From Apopatocola sp963628785 (GTDB lineage: Bacteria; Bacillota; Clostridia; Oscillospirales; Oscillospiraceae), in assembly GCA_963628785.1 (NCBI GenBank), contig CAVGGQ010000049.1:1-15890 (forward strand): DNA of 15,890 nucleotides, given 5' to 3'. The notes under the pieces were generated by a model. That model worked only from the letters and a program-made list of their open reading frames with translations, made no database searches and had not been told where the DNA came from. Position 1 is the first letter of the stretch. Every line of letters starts with the position of its first letter. Made by a program: the position numbers and the translations under genes. Shown here in pieces: positions 7,742 to 14,248 of this stretch.

Positions 7742-8755
7742 ATGCTGATACTATCCGTAGAATCCACCTGTGATGAGACCGCCGTAGCCGTTACCGAAAA
7801 CGGCAGAAAGGTGCTCACCGACCAGATCTTCTCTCAGGCCGACCTGCACGCCGTTTACGGCGGCGTCGTGCCGGAGATTGCATCCCGCAGCCATGTAGAG
7901 GTCATCTCCCGCCTGGCCGACCGCGCCGTTTCCGAGGCCAGCGTGAAAAAATCTGATTTGGACGCCATTGCGGTCTCCTATGCGCCGGGTCTGATCGGCG
8001 CGGTGCTCGTGGGCGTGAACTTTGCCAAGAGCGCCGCTTCGGCCCTCGGCATTCCGCTCATTCCGGTGCATCACATCCGCGGCCACATCGCCGCCAACTA
8101 CATTGCCTATCCCAAACTGGAGCCGCCGTTCCTGTGCCTTGCCATCTCCGGCGGCAACACGATGCTTGTTGATGTGCGCGACTATACGGATCTGCGCCTC
8201 CTCGGCCAGACGCGCGACGACGCGGCGGGCGAGTGCTTCGATAAATCCGCCCGCGTGCTCGGCCTGCCGTATCCCGGCGGCGCACCGATCGACCGCCTCG
8301 CCAAGGAGGGACGCGACGATGCCTACACCCTGCCGCATCCATTCATCGGCGACAACCCGTACGACATGAGCTTCTCCGGCCTCAAAACGGCGGTCATCAA
8401 CCTCGCGCACCACTGCGAGCAGACCAGCGAGACGCTTGACCGCGCGGGACTTGCGGCATCGCTCTGCCGCGCCGTGAGCGAGTCGCTCGTGCCGCGCACC
8501 ATGGCGGCCGCCAAAGAACTGGGCTATAAGAAAATTGCCGTGGCGGGCGGCGTTGCGGCCAACAGCCGCATCCGTGCAGACTTTGCCGCCGCAGCGGAAA
8601 AAGCGGGCGCAAAGCTCTTCGTACCGCCGCTTCGCCTTTGCGGCGACAATGCGGCGATGATCGGCTGCCAGGGATATTACGAATATCTCGCCGGCCACAC
8701 CGCCGGCCCCGAGCTGAACGCCTACGCGACCATGTCCCTCGAAAAACTTCTGTAA
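7742..8755 (+). CDS. tsaD: tRNA N6-threonylcarbamoyladenosine transferase TsaD
   Basis: Catalytic subunit that transfers the threonylcarbamoyl group from its AMP adduct to A37 of ANN-decoding tRNAs, working with TsaB and TsaE. It is 337 residues, the typical bacterial length. The N-terminus SVESTCDETAVAV is the hallmark ASKHA phosphate loop. HHIRGH (110-115) gives the metal-binding His111 and His115. ISGGNTMLV, PYPGGAPID and SFSGLKTAV follow in the expected order, and the C-terminal CGDNAAMIG is present. It starts four bases after the rimI stop with only a weak ribosome binding site, so it probably depends on translational coupling to rimI. Older names for the family are Gcp and YgjD. Confidence 0.98.
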   Translation: MLILSVESTCDETAVAVTENGRKVLTDQIFSQADLHAVYGGVVPEIASRSHVEVISRLADRAVSEASVKKSDLDAIAVSYAPGLIGAVLVGVNFAKSAASALGIPLIPVHHIRGHIAANYIAYPKLEPPFLCLAISGGNTMLVDVRDYTDLRLLGQTRDDAAGECFDKSARVLGLPYPGGAPIDRLAKEGRDDAYTLPHPFIGDNPYDMSFSGLKTAVINLAHHCEQTSETLDRAGLAASLCRAVSESLVPRTMAAAKELGYKKIAVAGGVAANSRIRADFAAAAEKAGAKLFVPPLRLCGDNAAMIGCQGYYEYLAGHTAGPELNAYATMSLEKLL

Positions 8756-8768
8756 GAGGCGAAATGCT

Positions 8769-9443
8769 ATGAGCGGCACCCATGAAGGCCATCGGGCGCG
8801 GATGAAAGAACGCTTCCGTGGCCACGGTCTCGACAACTTCAACGACATCAACGCGCTGGAGCTCCTGCTTTTCTATGCCGCTCCGCGCCGCGACACGAAC
8901 GGCCTCGCGCACGCGCTGCTGGAGAAATTCGGCTCGTTTTCCGCCGTGATGGAAGCGGATGAACGGGAACTTCTTGCGGTGCCGGGCATCGGCGAGAACG
9001 CCGTCACGCTGCTGCGCCTTATCCCCGCCGTCAGCCGCCGGTATATGCTCGACAAAACGCCGTCGAGCGAACCGATCGACTCGACTGCTGCGGCGGGACG
9101 GTACTTTGTGCCGCTCTATATGTATGAAAAGGAAGAAGTCGTCTACGCGCTTCTTCTGGACGCACGCAGGTGCCCCATCCGCTGTGAGGAGCTCAGCCGC
9201 GGTACGGTGGATGCGGCGGAAATTCAGGCGCGGCGTCTCGCGGAGCTCGCCCTCGGACACCATGCGAGCACCGTCATCCTATCACACAACCATCCGAGCG
9301 GCGTGGCGCTCCCGTCCGAAGAGGACGGGGAGGTCACCGAACGCATTCGCCGCGCGCTCGATCTTCTCGGCGTGGAACTCGCCGACCATATTATTGTCGT
9401 GGGATGCGAGTATGTATCCATGCGCGAAGCGAACCTCATGTAA
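8769..9443 (+). CDS. radC: RadC family JAMM-domain protein
   Basis: A 224-residue RadC-type protein. The N-terminal part (about 1-90) contains a helix-hairpin-helix, LLAVPGIGENAVTLLRLI at 69-86, a DNA-binding-like element. The C-terminal MPN/JAMM domain holds the zinc motif HxHx10D as His173, His175 and Asp186 (SHNHPSGVALPSEED). The family is conserved and active-site intact, but its substrate is unsettled. The old repair assignment from E. coli radC102 was later traced to recG, and an isopeptidase or nuclease role remains possible. It begins 13 bases after tsaD within the operon. It is complete and has the usual family length. Confidence 0.95.
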   Translation: MSGTHEGHRARMKERFRGHGLDNFNDINALELLLFYAAPRRDTNGLAHALLEKFGSFSAVMEADERELLAVPGIGENAVTLLRLIPAVSRRYMLDKTPSSEPIDSTAAAGRYFVPLYMYEKEEVVYALLLDARRCPIRCEELSRGTVDAAEIQARRLAELALGHHASTVILSHNHPSGVALPSEEDGEVTERIRRALDLLGVELADHIIVVGCEYVSMREANLM

Positions 9444-9471
9444 TAACAGCGCGTCTTTAGGAGGAAACAAC

Positions 9472-10695
9472 ATGGAACGACCGTTTGCCGCTGTGACCGT
9501 AACGGAAAAAGCCGCCCACGCTCTTCGCGGCGGACATCCGTGGGTATACGCGGGCGAGGTGCTCACAAAGGAGCAACCCTGCGCCGATGGCGAAATTTGC
9601 GATGTATATACGGAAAAAGGACGCTGGCAGGGCGCGGGCTTTTATAACAGCCACTCGCTCATCCGCGTGCGCATCCTCAGCCGCAACACGAATGACCGCA
9701 TGGACGAGGCCTTTTTCCGCCGCCGCGTGCGGTATGCTGTGGACTACCGCCGTCAGGTGATGGGCGAGGACTTCGCCGCCTGCCGTCTCATTTTCGGTGA
9801 AGCGGACGGCTTCCCCGGCTGGACGGTAGACCGCTACGGCGATGTGATCGTGAGCGAGGTGCTCTCGCTTGGCATCGAGCTGCGGCGCGATATGCTCTAC
9901 CGTCTGCTGCGAGAGGAACTCGCCGCGCTCAGCGTGACGGTGCGGTGCATTTATGAACGCAATGAATCTGCTATCCGCGAAAAGGAAGGCATGACCTGCG
10001 GAAAAGGCGCATACATCGCGGCCGGGCTGGAGGAAGATCCCTCCGGGCATACGGAGATCTGCGAAAACGGCATCTATTTCGATGTAGACTACATCAACGG
10101 CCAGAAAACGGGCTATTTTCTCGACCAGAAATATAACCGCCTCGCCGCCGGCCGCCTCTCCCGCGGACGGCGCGTGCTCGACTGCTTCACGCACACGGGC
10201 GCCTTCGCACTCCACTGTGCCGCCTTCGGCGCTGAGCGCGTGACGGCGGTGGACATCTCCGCCTCGGCGCTTGAGCAGGCCAAACGCAACGCCGAGCGCA
10301 ACGGCCTCACCGACCGCATGGACTTTCTCGAAGCGGATGTGTTCGAACTCCTCACAAAGCTCGGCCAAAGCGGCGAGAAGCCTTGGGACTATATCATCCT
10401 CGACCCACCTGCCTTTACGAAGAGCGGGAGCACGGTGGAGAATGCCCGCCGCGGCTATCGGGAGATCAACCGCCGCGCCATGCAGATCCTGCCGCGCGGA
10501 GGCTATCTCGCCACATGCTCGTGCTCGCATTTCATGACCGACCAACTCTTCCGTGCCATGCTCGCGGACGCCGCACGCGATGCCAGCGTGCAGCTGCGGC
10601 AGATCGAAGCGCGTCAGCAAAGCGCCGACCACCCTATCCTCTGGGGCGTCCCGGAGACCGATTATCTGAAATTTTATCTCTTCCAGGTTGTTTGA
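9472..10695 (+). CDS. rlmI: 23S rRNA (cytosine-C5) methyltransferase, RlmI-like
   Basis: A 407-residue class I SAM-dependent methyltransferase. E. coli RlmI makes m5C1962 in 23S rRNA. The N-terminal PUA RNA-binding domain (about 1-75) contains GGHPWVYAGEV. An EEHD-like middle region is followed by QKTGYFLDQ (211-219), motif I DCFTHTGAF (237-245), AVDISASAL (259-267), the IILDPPAF motif (308-315) and TCSCSHF (348-354), whose Cys351 aligns with the conserved cysteine of the family. The late ADHP motif (385-388) also matches RlmI. AGGAGG at 9459-9464 lies seven bases before the ATG and fixes the start; the same frame is open upstream through radC, but that is a shadow. Last gene of the uvrB operon. 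No strong terminator follows, so transcription may read into the next operon. Confidence 0.92.
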   Translation: MERPFAAVTVTEKAAHALRGGHPWVYAGEVLTKEQPCADGEICDVYTEKGRWQGAGFYNSHSLIRVRILSRNTNDRMDEAFFRRRVRYAVDYRRQVMGEDFAACRLIFGEADGFPGWTVDRYGDVIVSEVLSLGIELRRDMLYRLLREELAALSVTVRCIYERNESAIREKEGMTCGKGAYIAAGLEEDPSGHTEICENGIYFDVDYINGQKTGYFLDQKYNRLAAGRLSRGRRVLDCFTHTGAFALHCAAFGAERVTAVDISASALEQAKRNAERNGLTDRMDFLEADVFELLTKLGQSGEKPWDYIILDPPAFTKSGSTVENARRGYREINRRAMQILPRGGYLATCSCSHFMTDQLFRAMLADAARDASVQLRQIEARQQSADHPILWGVPETDYLKFYLFQVV

Positions 10696-10707
10696 CCCGA
10701 TATAGGG

Positions 10708-10736
10708 TTGAAAACGGGAACAAAATACGGTAAAAT
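10708..10736 (+). promoter_or_regulatory. Sigma-A promoter of the lamin-tail/VTC operon
   Basis: TTGAAA at 10708-10713, a 17-base spacer, and TAAAAT at 10731-10736, starting 12 bases after the rlmI stop. It sits in an AT-rich pocket of otherwise GC-rich sequence. It gives a short leader of about 30 bases before the ATG at 10772. A weak ACCC/GGGT hairpin overlaps the start of the -35 box. Confidence 0.75.
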
Positions 10737-10771
10737 AATTTATTGCGATCATCTCTGAACGGGGAAATGCT

Positions 10772-12223
10772 ATGACTCCGATTACGAAAAAAACAAAAAT
10801 CACGGTTTTGGCCGCATCGTGCGCGGTGTTCGTGCTTGTCCTGTGCGCGGCGATTTTTCTCTCGCACGGGGCGGGGAGCGACAGCGTCGGTGTCGGCGAG
10901 CACTCCATATACATCAGCGAGTATATGAGCTCCAATACGGCGTACCCGAATGCCGACGGCCTTGTGTGCGACTGGATCGAGATCCGCAACGCCTCCGATA
11001 AGCCGTTCAACATCTCGGGGTACCGCCTCTCGGACAATGTGACGCAGGCGCGCTACGCCTTCCCGACCGGTACGATCATCTCGGCGGGCGGCTATATCGT
11101 CGTCTGGTGCGATGCGGAAATGTCCGGCGGAATGTATGCGCCGTTCTCTCTCAAAAGGCTTGGCGGCGAGACGATCCTCCTCATGAACAGCGCCAACACG
11201 GTGCTCGACGAGATCGAAACGCTCCGCTGCAAAAAAAACACCTCGATCGTCCGCGAGGAAGACGGCACTCTCAGCGCGTCCTCCACACCGACACCGGGGT
11301 ATGAAAACACCGAAGAAGGGTATCAGGCGTATCTCACAGCCACCGGACAGGGTACCGGCCTGCTTCGCCTGAGCGAAATCATGGCGGCCGAGCAGCTCTT
11401 TACCGCGCCGAACGGCACGCCCTGCGACTGGATCGAAATCGAAAATGCCGGTACGGAGAGCATGGACATCTCCGGCATGCACCTCACGGACAAAGAGTGC
11501 GAGATGCGCTACACATTCCCCGAGGGAACGACCCTCGCACCCGGGGCATTCACCGTGGTGTGGTGCTCCGGCGACGGCACCGAAGGCGGGGAGTACGCCG
11601 CCATCCGTCTGGCCAAGGCGGGGGAGACCGTCATATTGACGGACGCGGACGGAAACGCTCTCGACCGCATCCAGACGCCGCACCTCTCCGATGACACTTC
11701 GTATGCGCGCGTGGACGGCGAATGGTGCGTCACGAGCCGGCCGACGCCGGGCTTTGCCAATACCGACGAGAGCTATGCCGCCTTTGCCGCATCGCGCGGT
11801 TTCGCGAACATTTCGGTGCAGATCACGGAGGTCTCGTTCCGCAATGAGACCGGGTTTCGTGATGCAGACGGCGATGCCTGCGACTGGATCGAACTCTATA
11901 ACGCCGGCACGGAGAGTGTATCGCTCGAGGGCTGGTATCTCTCCGATGACACGGCCGACCCGGTGCGCTGGCGCATTCCGGCGCTCACGCTCGCCCCGGG
12001 CGAATATACCGTCATTTTCGCCTCCGGCAAAGACCGCACGGAGGGAGAACCGCACACCGACTTTGCCCTTTCCGCGGGCGAGAGTGTTGTGCTTACAACA
12101 TCCATCGGCACTACCGCCGACAGCATCTCTCTCACGCAGACCGAGCCGGATGCTTCGCTCGCGCGCTACGGCACGGAATGGCGGGAATGCACCTTCCCGA
12201 CGCCGAGAAGCGCCAACGAATAA
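10772..12223 (+). CDS. Membrane-anchored protein with three lamin-tail domains
   Basis: 483 residues. A short basic N-terminus (MTPITKKTKI) and one hydrophobic helix (about 10-31) with no signal-peptidase site or lipobox suggest an uncleaved anchor with the rest outside the cell. Three tandem immunoglobulin-like lamin-tail domains follow at about 45-170, 195-325 and 345-483. Each has an I-S/T-E-x strand, a CDWIE(I/L)xNA motif (66, 218 and 370), a GW/SGYxLSD-type turn and a closing PTPGxxN or PTPRSAN. Such domains in bacteria are often joined to CotH kinase domains or secreted nucleases, but no enzymatic domain is present here, so it is probably a binding or scaffold protein. Cysteines recur in each repeat, so disulfides are possible. 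It heads an operon; the VTC gene begins 12 bases downstream. The weak AACGGGGAAATG ribosome site is the only one available. Its first ten residues resemble those of the leucine-rich-repeat protein at 14249. Confidence 0.85.
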   Translation: MTPITKKTKITVLAASCAVFVLVLCAAIFLSHGAGSDSVGVGEHSIYISEYMSSNTAYPNADGLVCDWIEIRNASDKPFNISGYRLSDNVTQARYAFPTGTIISAGGYIVVWCDAEMSGGMYAPFSLKRLGGETILLMNSANTVLDEIETLRCKKNTSIVREEDGTLSASSTPTPGYENTEEGYQAYLTATGQGTGLLRLSEIMAAEQLFTAPNGTPCDWIEIENAGTESMDISGMHLTDKECEMRYTFPEGTTLAPGAFTVVWCSGDGTEGGEYAAIRLAKAGETVILTDADGNALDRIQTPHLSDDTSYARVDGEWCVTSRPTPGFANTDESYAAFAASRGFANISVQITEVSFRNETGFRDADGDACDWIELYNAGTESVSLEGWYLSDDTADPVRWRIPALTLAPGEYTVIFASGKDRTEGEPHTDFALSAGESVVLTTSIGTTADSISLTQTEPDASLARYGTEWRECTFPTPRSANE

Positions 12224-12235
12224 GGGGGGAGAGCT

Positions 12236-12913
12236 ATGGGAAACATCAGCCGCCACGAGGTGAAATACATCATCTCCCTGCGCGAAGCGGAGCTTTTGAA
12301 ATACCGTCTCCGCGCCCTGCTCCGTCCCGACCCGCACGCGAGAGCGGACGGCAGCTACTTTATCCGCAGCCTCTATTTTGATGACACCGACTATCGCGCC
12401 TATCACGAGAAGATCGACGGCGTCAAGGAACGCACCAAATACCGCATACGGTTTTACAATATGGACGACTCCGTCATCACGCTCGAAAAAAAGAGCAAGG
12501 ACGGAGACCTCTCCGGCAAGGAATCGCAGCGCATCACCCGCGAAACGGCGGAGGCCTTTCTCACGGCGGGCGCGCCGCTCTGCCAAACCGAGGGACTGTC
12601 CCGCAAGCTCGCACGGCTGCGCCGCGGCGGGTGGAAGCCAGCGGTACTGGTGGATTACACGCGCTATCCGTTCATCTATCCCACCGGCAATGTGCGCGTG
12701 ACGATTGACACCGACCTTCGCACCGCGCCCTTCCGTACGGATCTCTTCAATGACCGCGTGCTCACTCTCCCCGTGCTCGATGAGGGCGAGGCGGTGCTCG
12801 AGGTCAAGTACGATGCCTTTCTTCCCGCGCCTGTGCGCGCCCTGCTCGAGGGAGTCCCCAAGCAGCGCTACGCCGTTTCAAAGTACACAAAATGCCTGAA
12901 CATTCTGGATTAA
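12236..12913 (+). CDS. VTC-domain polyphosphate polymerase family protein
   Basis: 225 residues, a single soluble VTC (triphosphate-tunnel) domain. In yeast Vtc4 this fold polymerises ATP gamma-phosphates into polyphosphate. Tunnel-lining basic and acidic residues are visible strand by strand: RHEVKY (6-11), IRSLYFDD (43-50), the YRIR pair Arg70/Arg72, LEKKSKDG (83-90), VRVTIDTD (153-160), VLEVKYD (187-193) and the SKYTK motif (215-219). The arginine pair, the EVK glutamate and the late lysine correspond by pattern to catalytic positions of Vtc4. No SPX domain and no membrane helices are present, unlike the yeast protein. A run of Gs at 12224-12229 is the ribosome site. The following gene, 14 bases on, encodes a DUF4956 membrane protein, and the pair is a recurrent bacterial association. 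The product has not been shown to be polyphosphate in this setting. Confidence 0.9.
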   Translation: MGNISRHEVKYIISLREAELLKYRLRALLRPDPHARADGSYFIRSLYFDDTDYRAYHEKIDGVKERTKYRIRFYNMDDSVITLEKKSKDGDLSGKESQRITRETAEAFLTAGAPLCQTEGLSRKLARLRRGGWKPAVLVDYTRYPFIYPTGNVRVTIDTDLRTAPFRTDLFNDRVLTLPVLDEGEAVLEVKYDAFLPAPVRALLEGVPKQRYAVSKYTKCLNILD

Positions 12914-12927
12914 AGAGGGTAATTGCA

Positions 12928-13599
12928 ATGAGTATTTCCGATGTGATCAAAAACAAATTTGTGGAAGAATTCACCGCCATCTCCGTCGGCACGCTGATTT
13001 CAACGCTGCTGCTGAGCTTCGCGCTCGGTCTGTTCGTGCTCGTCATCTACCGCGTGACCTACGGCGGCGTGTGCTTCTCCAAGAGCTTCGCGCTTTCGCT
13101 CGTGATGCTCTCCATGGTAACGGCACTCGCCATTCTGACGGTCCGCTCCAATGTCGTGCTCTCGCTCGGCATGGTCGGTGCTCTGTCCATCGTCCGTTTC
13201 CGCACGGCGATCAAAGACCCGATGGACACGGTCTTCATGTTCTGGAGCATCGTGACCGGCATCATCACCGGCGCGGGCTACATCACCGTCGCCATCCTTG
13301 CGGCGATCCTGCTCGGTGTGCTGTTCCTTGCTGTCAACCTTCTCTCCGGAAAGCTGCACGGCAATTCCTATCTGGTCGTTATCCGCTTTACGCCCGACGG
13401 CGACGGCGCGGTGCGCTCCAAGCTCAGCTCGCTCGGCAAATATAAGCTCAAGAGCCGCTCCATGAATCTCGACGAGACCGAGCTCGTGGTCGAAGCCAAG
13501 CTCAGCCAGAAGCAGATGGATTCTCTCGAAGCTCTGCTCGATGCCGAGGGCATTTCCGATGTCAACATCGTAAGCTACAACGGCAGCACGCTGCTGTAA
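12928..13599 (+). CDS. DUF4956 membrane protein
   Basis: 223 residues from ATG 12928, chosen because AAGAGGGT at 12913-12920 is correctly spaced. An in-frame ATG at 12892 lies inside the VTC gene and has no ribosome site. Hydrophobic segments are at about 18-41, 54-72 and 101-139 (probably two helices), with an intervening amphipathic GMVGALSIVRFRTAIKDPMD segment (81-100) that is the family hallmark. Residues about 147-223 form a cytosolic alpha/beta domain (VVIRF ... ELVVEAKL ... VNIVSYNG) resembling ACT/ferredoxin-like regulatory domains such as the MgtC C-terminus. The function is unknown. Because yeast Vtc4 passes its product through an attached membrane part, a channel or anchor role for this protein with the VTC enzyme is a reasonable inference. 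Confidence 0.88.
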   Translation: MSISDVIKNKFVEEFTAISVGTLISTLLLSFALGLFVLVIYRVTYGGVCFSKSFALSLVMLSMVTALAILTVRSNVVLSLGMVGALSIVRFRTAIKDPMDTVFMFWSIVTGIITGAGYITVAILAAILLGVLFLAVNLLSGKLHGNSYLVVIRFTPDGDGAVRSKLSSLGKYKLKSRSMNLDETELVVEAKLSQKQMDSLEALLDAEGISDVNIVSYNGSTLL

Positions 13600-13627
13600 A
13601 ATACATCAGAGGGGTAAACAAAGAGAT

Positions 13628-13879
13628 ATGAAACACGAATACACGACCAAAGGCACCTGCTCCCGCCGCATCCTCTTCGAAGTGGAGAACGGCAAGGTAC
13701 ACAATGTTCAGTTCATCAACGGCTGCAGCGGCAACACGCAGGGCGTGGCCAAGCTCGCCGAAGGCATGGACATCAACGAAGTCATCTCCCGTCTCGAAGG
13801 CATCCGCTGCGGCATGAAGCCGACTTCCTGCCCCGACCAGCTCGCACAGGCCCTCAAAGCCGTCCGCGACAACGCCTGA
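13628..13879 (+). CDS. TSCPD domain-containing small protein
   Basis: 83 residues. The family signature TSCPD is at 66-70, and four cysteines (11, 33, 61 and 68) lie in G-T-C-S, N-G-C-S-G-N and G-x-R-C-G-x-x-x-T-S-C-P-D contexts. It matches the stand-alone clostridial type (TIGR03905-like). The same domain occurs at the C-terminus of some adenosylcobalamin-dependent ribonucleotide reductases. The conserved cysteines suggest a metal or redox site, but no activity is established. It lies 28 bases after the DUF4956 gene and before a strong terminator, so it is probably the last gene of that operon. AGAGGGG at 13608-13614 is a slightly distant ribosome site for ATG 13628. Confidence 0.88.
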   Translation: MKHEYTTKGTCSRRILFEVENGKVHNVQFINGCSGNTQGVAKLAEGMDINEVISRLEGIRCGMKPTSCPDQLAQALKAVRDNA

Positions 13880-13909
13880 CAGGCGGTTCGGGCACACTTC
13901 ACGGACAAT

Positions 13910-13947
13910 AAAAAAGCGGAACGACTTGAGCGCCGTTCCGCTTTTTT
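13910..13947 (+). terminator. Strong bidirectional terminator
   Basis: A 14-base perfect stem, AAAAAAGCGGAACG (13910-13923) with CGTTCCGCTTTTTT (13934-13947), around a 10-base loop. The A-run and T-run let it act on both strands. It ends the lamin-tail/VTC operon. Confidence 0.92.
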
Positions 13948-13973
13948 CGTTCGATTGCGGTTTGGAGAGAGAT

Positions 13974-14026
13974 AACCGCGGGCTGAACGATAGCCCGAAA
14001 GGGGAGAAATGAGAGGGAAAGAAATA
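13974..14026 (+). repeat. Possible diverged copy of the hairpin repeat
   Basis: The left arm AACCGCGGGC (13974-13983) is identical to the - strand arm of copy 1. The right arm is degraded to GCCCG (13993-13997), leaving a 6-base stem CGGGCT/AGCCCG. Downstream the stretch ATGAG..GGAAA.AAATAA at 14009 resembles the stretch that starts at 15808 after the right-edge copy. Spacing from arm to ATGA is 26 bases here and 31 there. A related but decayed element is possible; chance is not excluded. Confidence 0.3.
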
Positions 14027-14107
14027 ATTGGAGGGATTGTCTTCGTTGTCTTATCTTGCTTCATCCGACTGTCTGTATATTACAGGAAAAAAGGCGGGGT
14101 TTCCTAA
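14009..14107 (+). CDS. Possible 32-residue membrane peptide
   Basis: ATG at 14009 and TAA at 14105-14107. The peptide begins MRGKEIIGGIVFVV and has a hydrophobic stretch of about 20 residues interrupted by one Arg, followed by RKKGG, so it would insert as a single positively flanked helix. AAAGGGGAG lies just upstream but rather close to the ATG. There is no obvious promoter after the terminator at 13947, and the start coincides with the ATGA of a possible repeat copy. It may well not be a gene. Confidence 0.22.
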   Translation: MRGKEIIGGIVFVVLSCFIRLSVYYRKKGGVS

Positions 14108-14162
14108 ACAGACTGTGTTATTTCTGCAAACAAAGTATGAACGGCACCCCCAAATTGCGTCC

Positions 14163-14186
14163 GTTTTGTAAATTTCCGTACAAAAC
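14163..14186. promoter_or_regulatory. Perfect dyad, possible operator of the LRR gene
   Basis: Arms GTTTTGTA and TACAAAAC are exact inverted copies separated by eight bases, so half-sites are 16 bases centre to centre, about one and a half helical turns. It lies about 60 bases before the LRR start in an AT-rich region. -10-like hexamers TATACT (14212-14217) and TATAAA (14220-14225) follow without a convincing -35. A TTGCGT at 14155-14160 with TACAAA 18 bases later would put the dyad over a promoter. Confidence 0.35.
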
Positions 14187-14248
14187 AGAACTTTTTCGCT
14201 CCCAATGCGTCTATACTCTTATAAATTAAAACCTACCGGGAGGCAGCC

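Larger units (their letters stand above)
13880..14248. other. Intergenic region of 369 bases
   Basis: From left to right: a strong bidirectional terminator (13910-13947), two abutting hairpins (13957-13979 and 13979-13997), a possible diverged copy of the edge repeat overlapping a possible 32-codon reading frame (14009-14107), a perfect 8-base dyad (14163-14186), and the AT-rich approach to the leucine-rich-repeat gene. Base composition drops sharply compared with the flanking genes. No tRNA, riboswitch fold or CRISPR repeat is visible. Confidence 0.7.

Noticed and set aside
10693..10709. ACCC-gatata-GGGT hairpin as terminator of the uvrB operon
   Set aside because: The stem is only four or five bases and no U-run follows; it overlaps the -35 of the next promoter.
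12892..12927. Upstream ATG for the DUF4956 gene
   Set aside because: It lies inside the VTC coding region without a ribosome site, and it adds a non-hydrophobic extension. AAGAGGGT at 12913-12920 serves ATG 12928.
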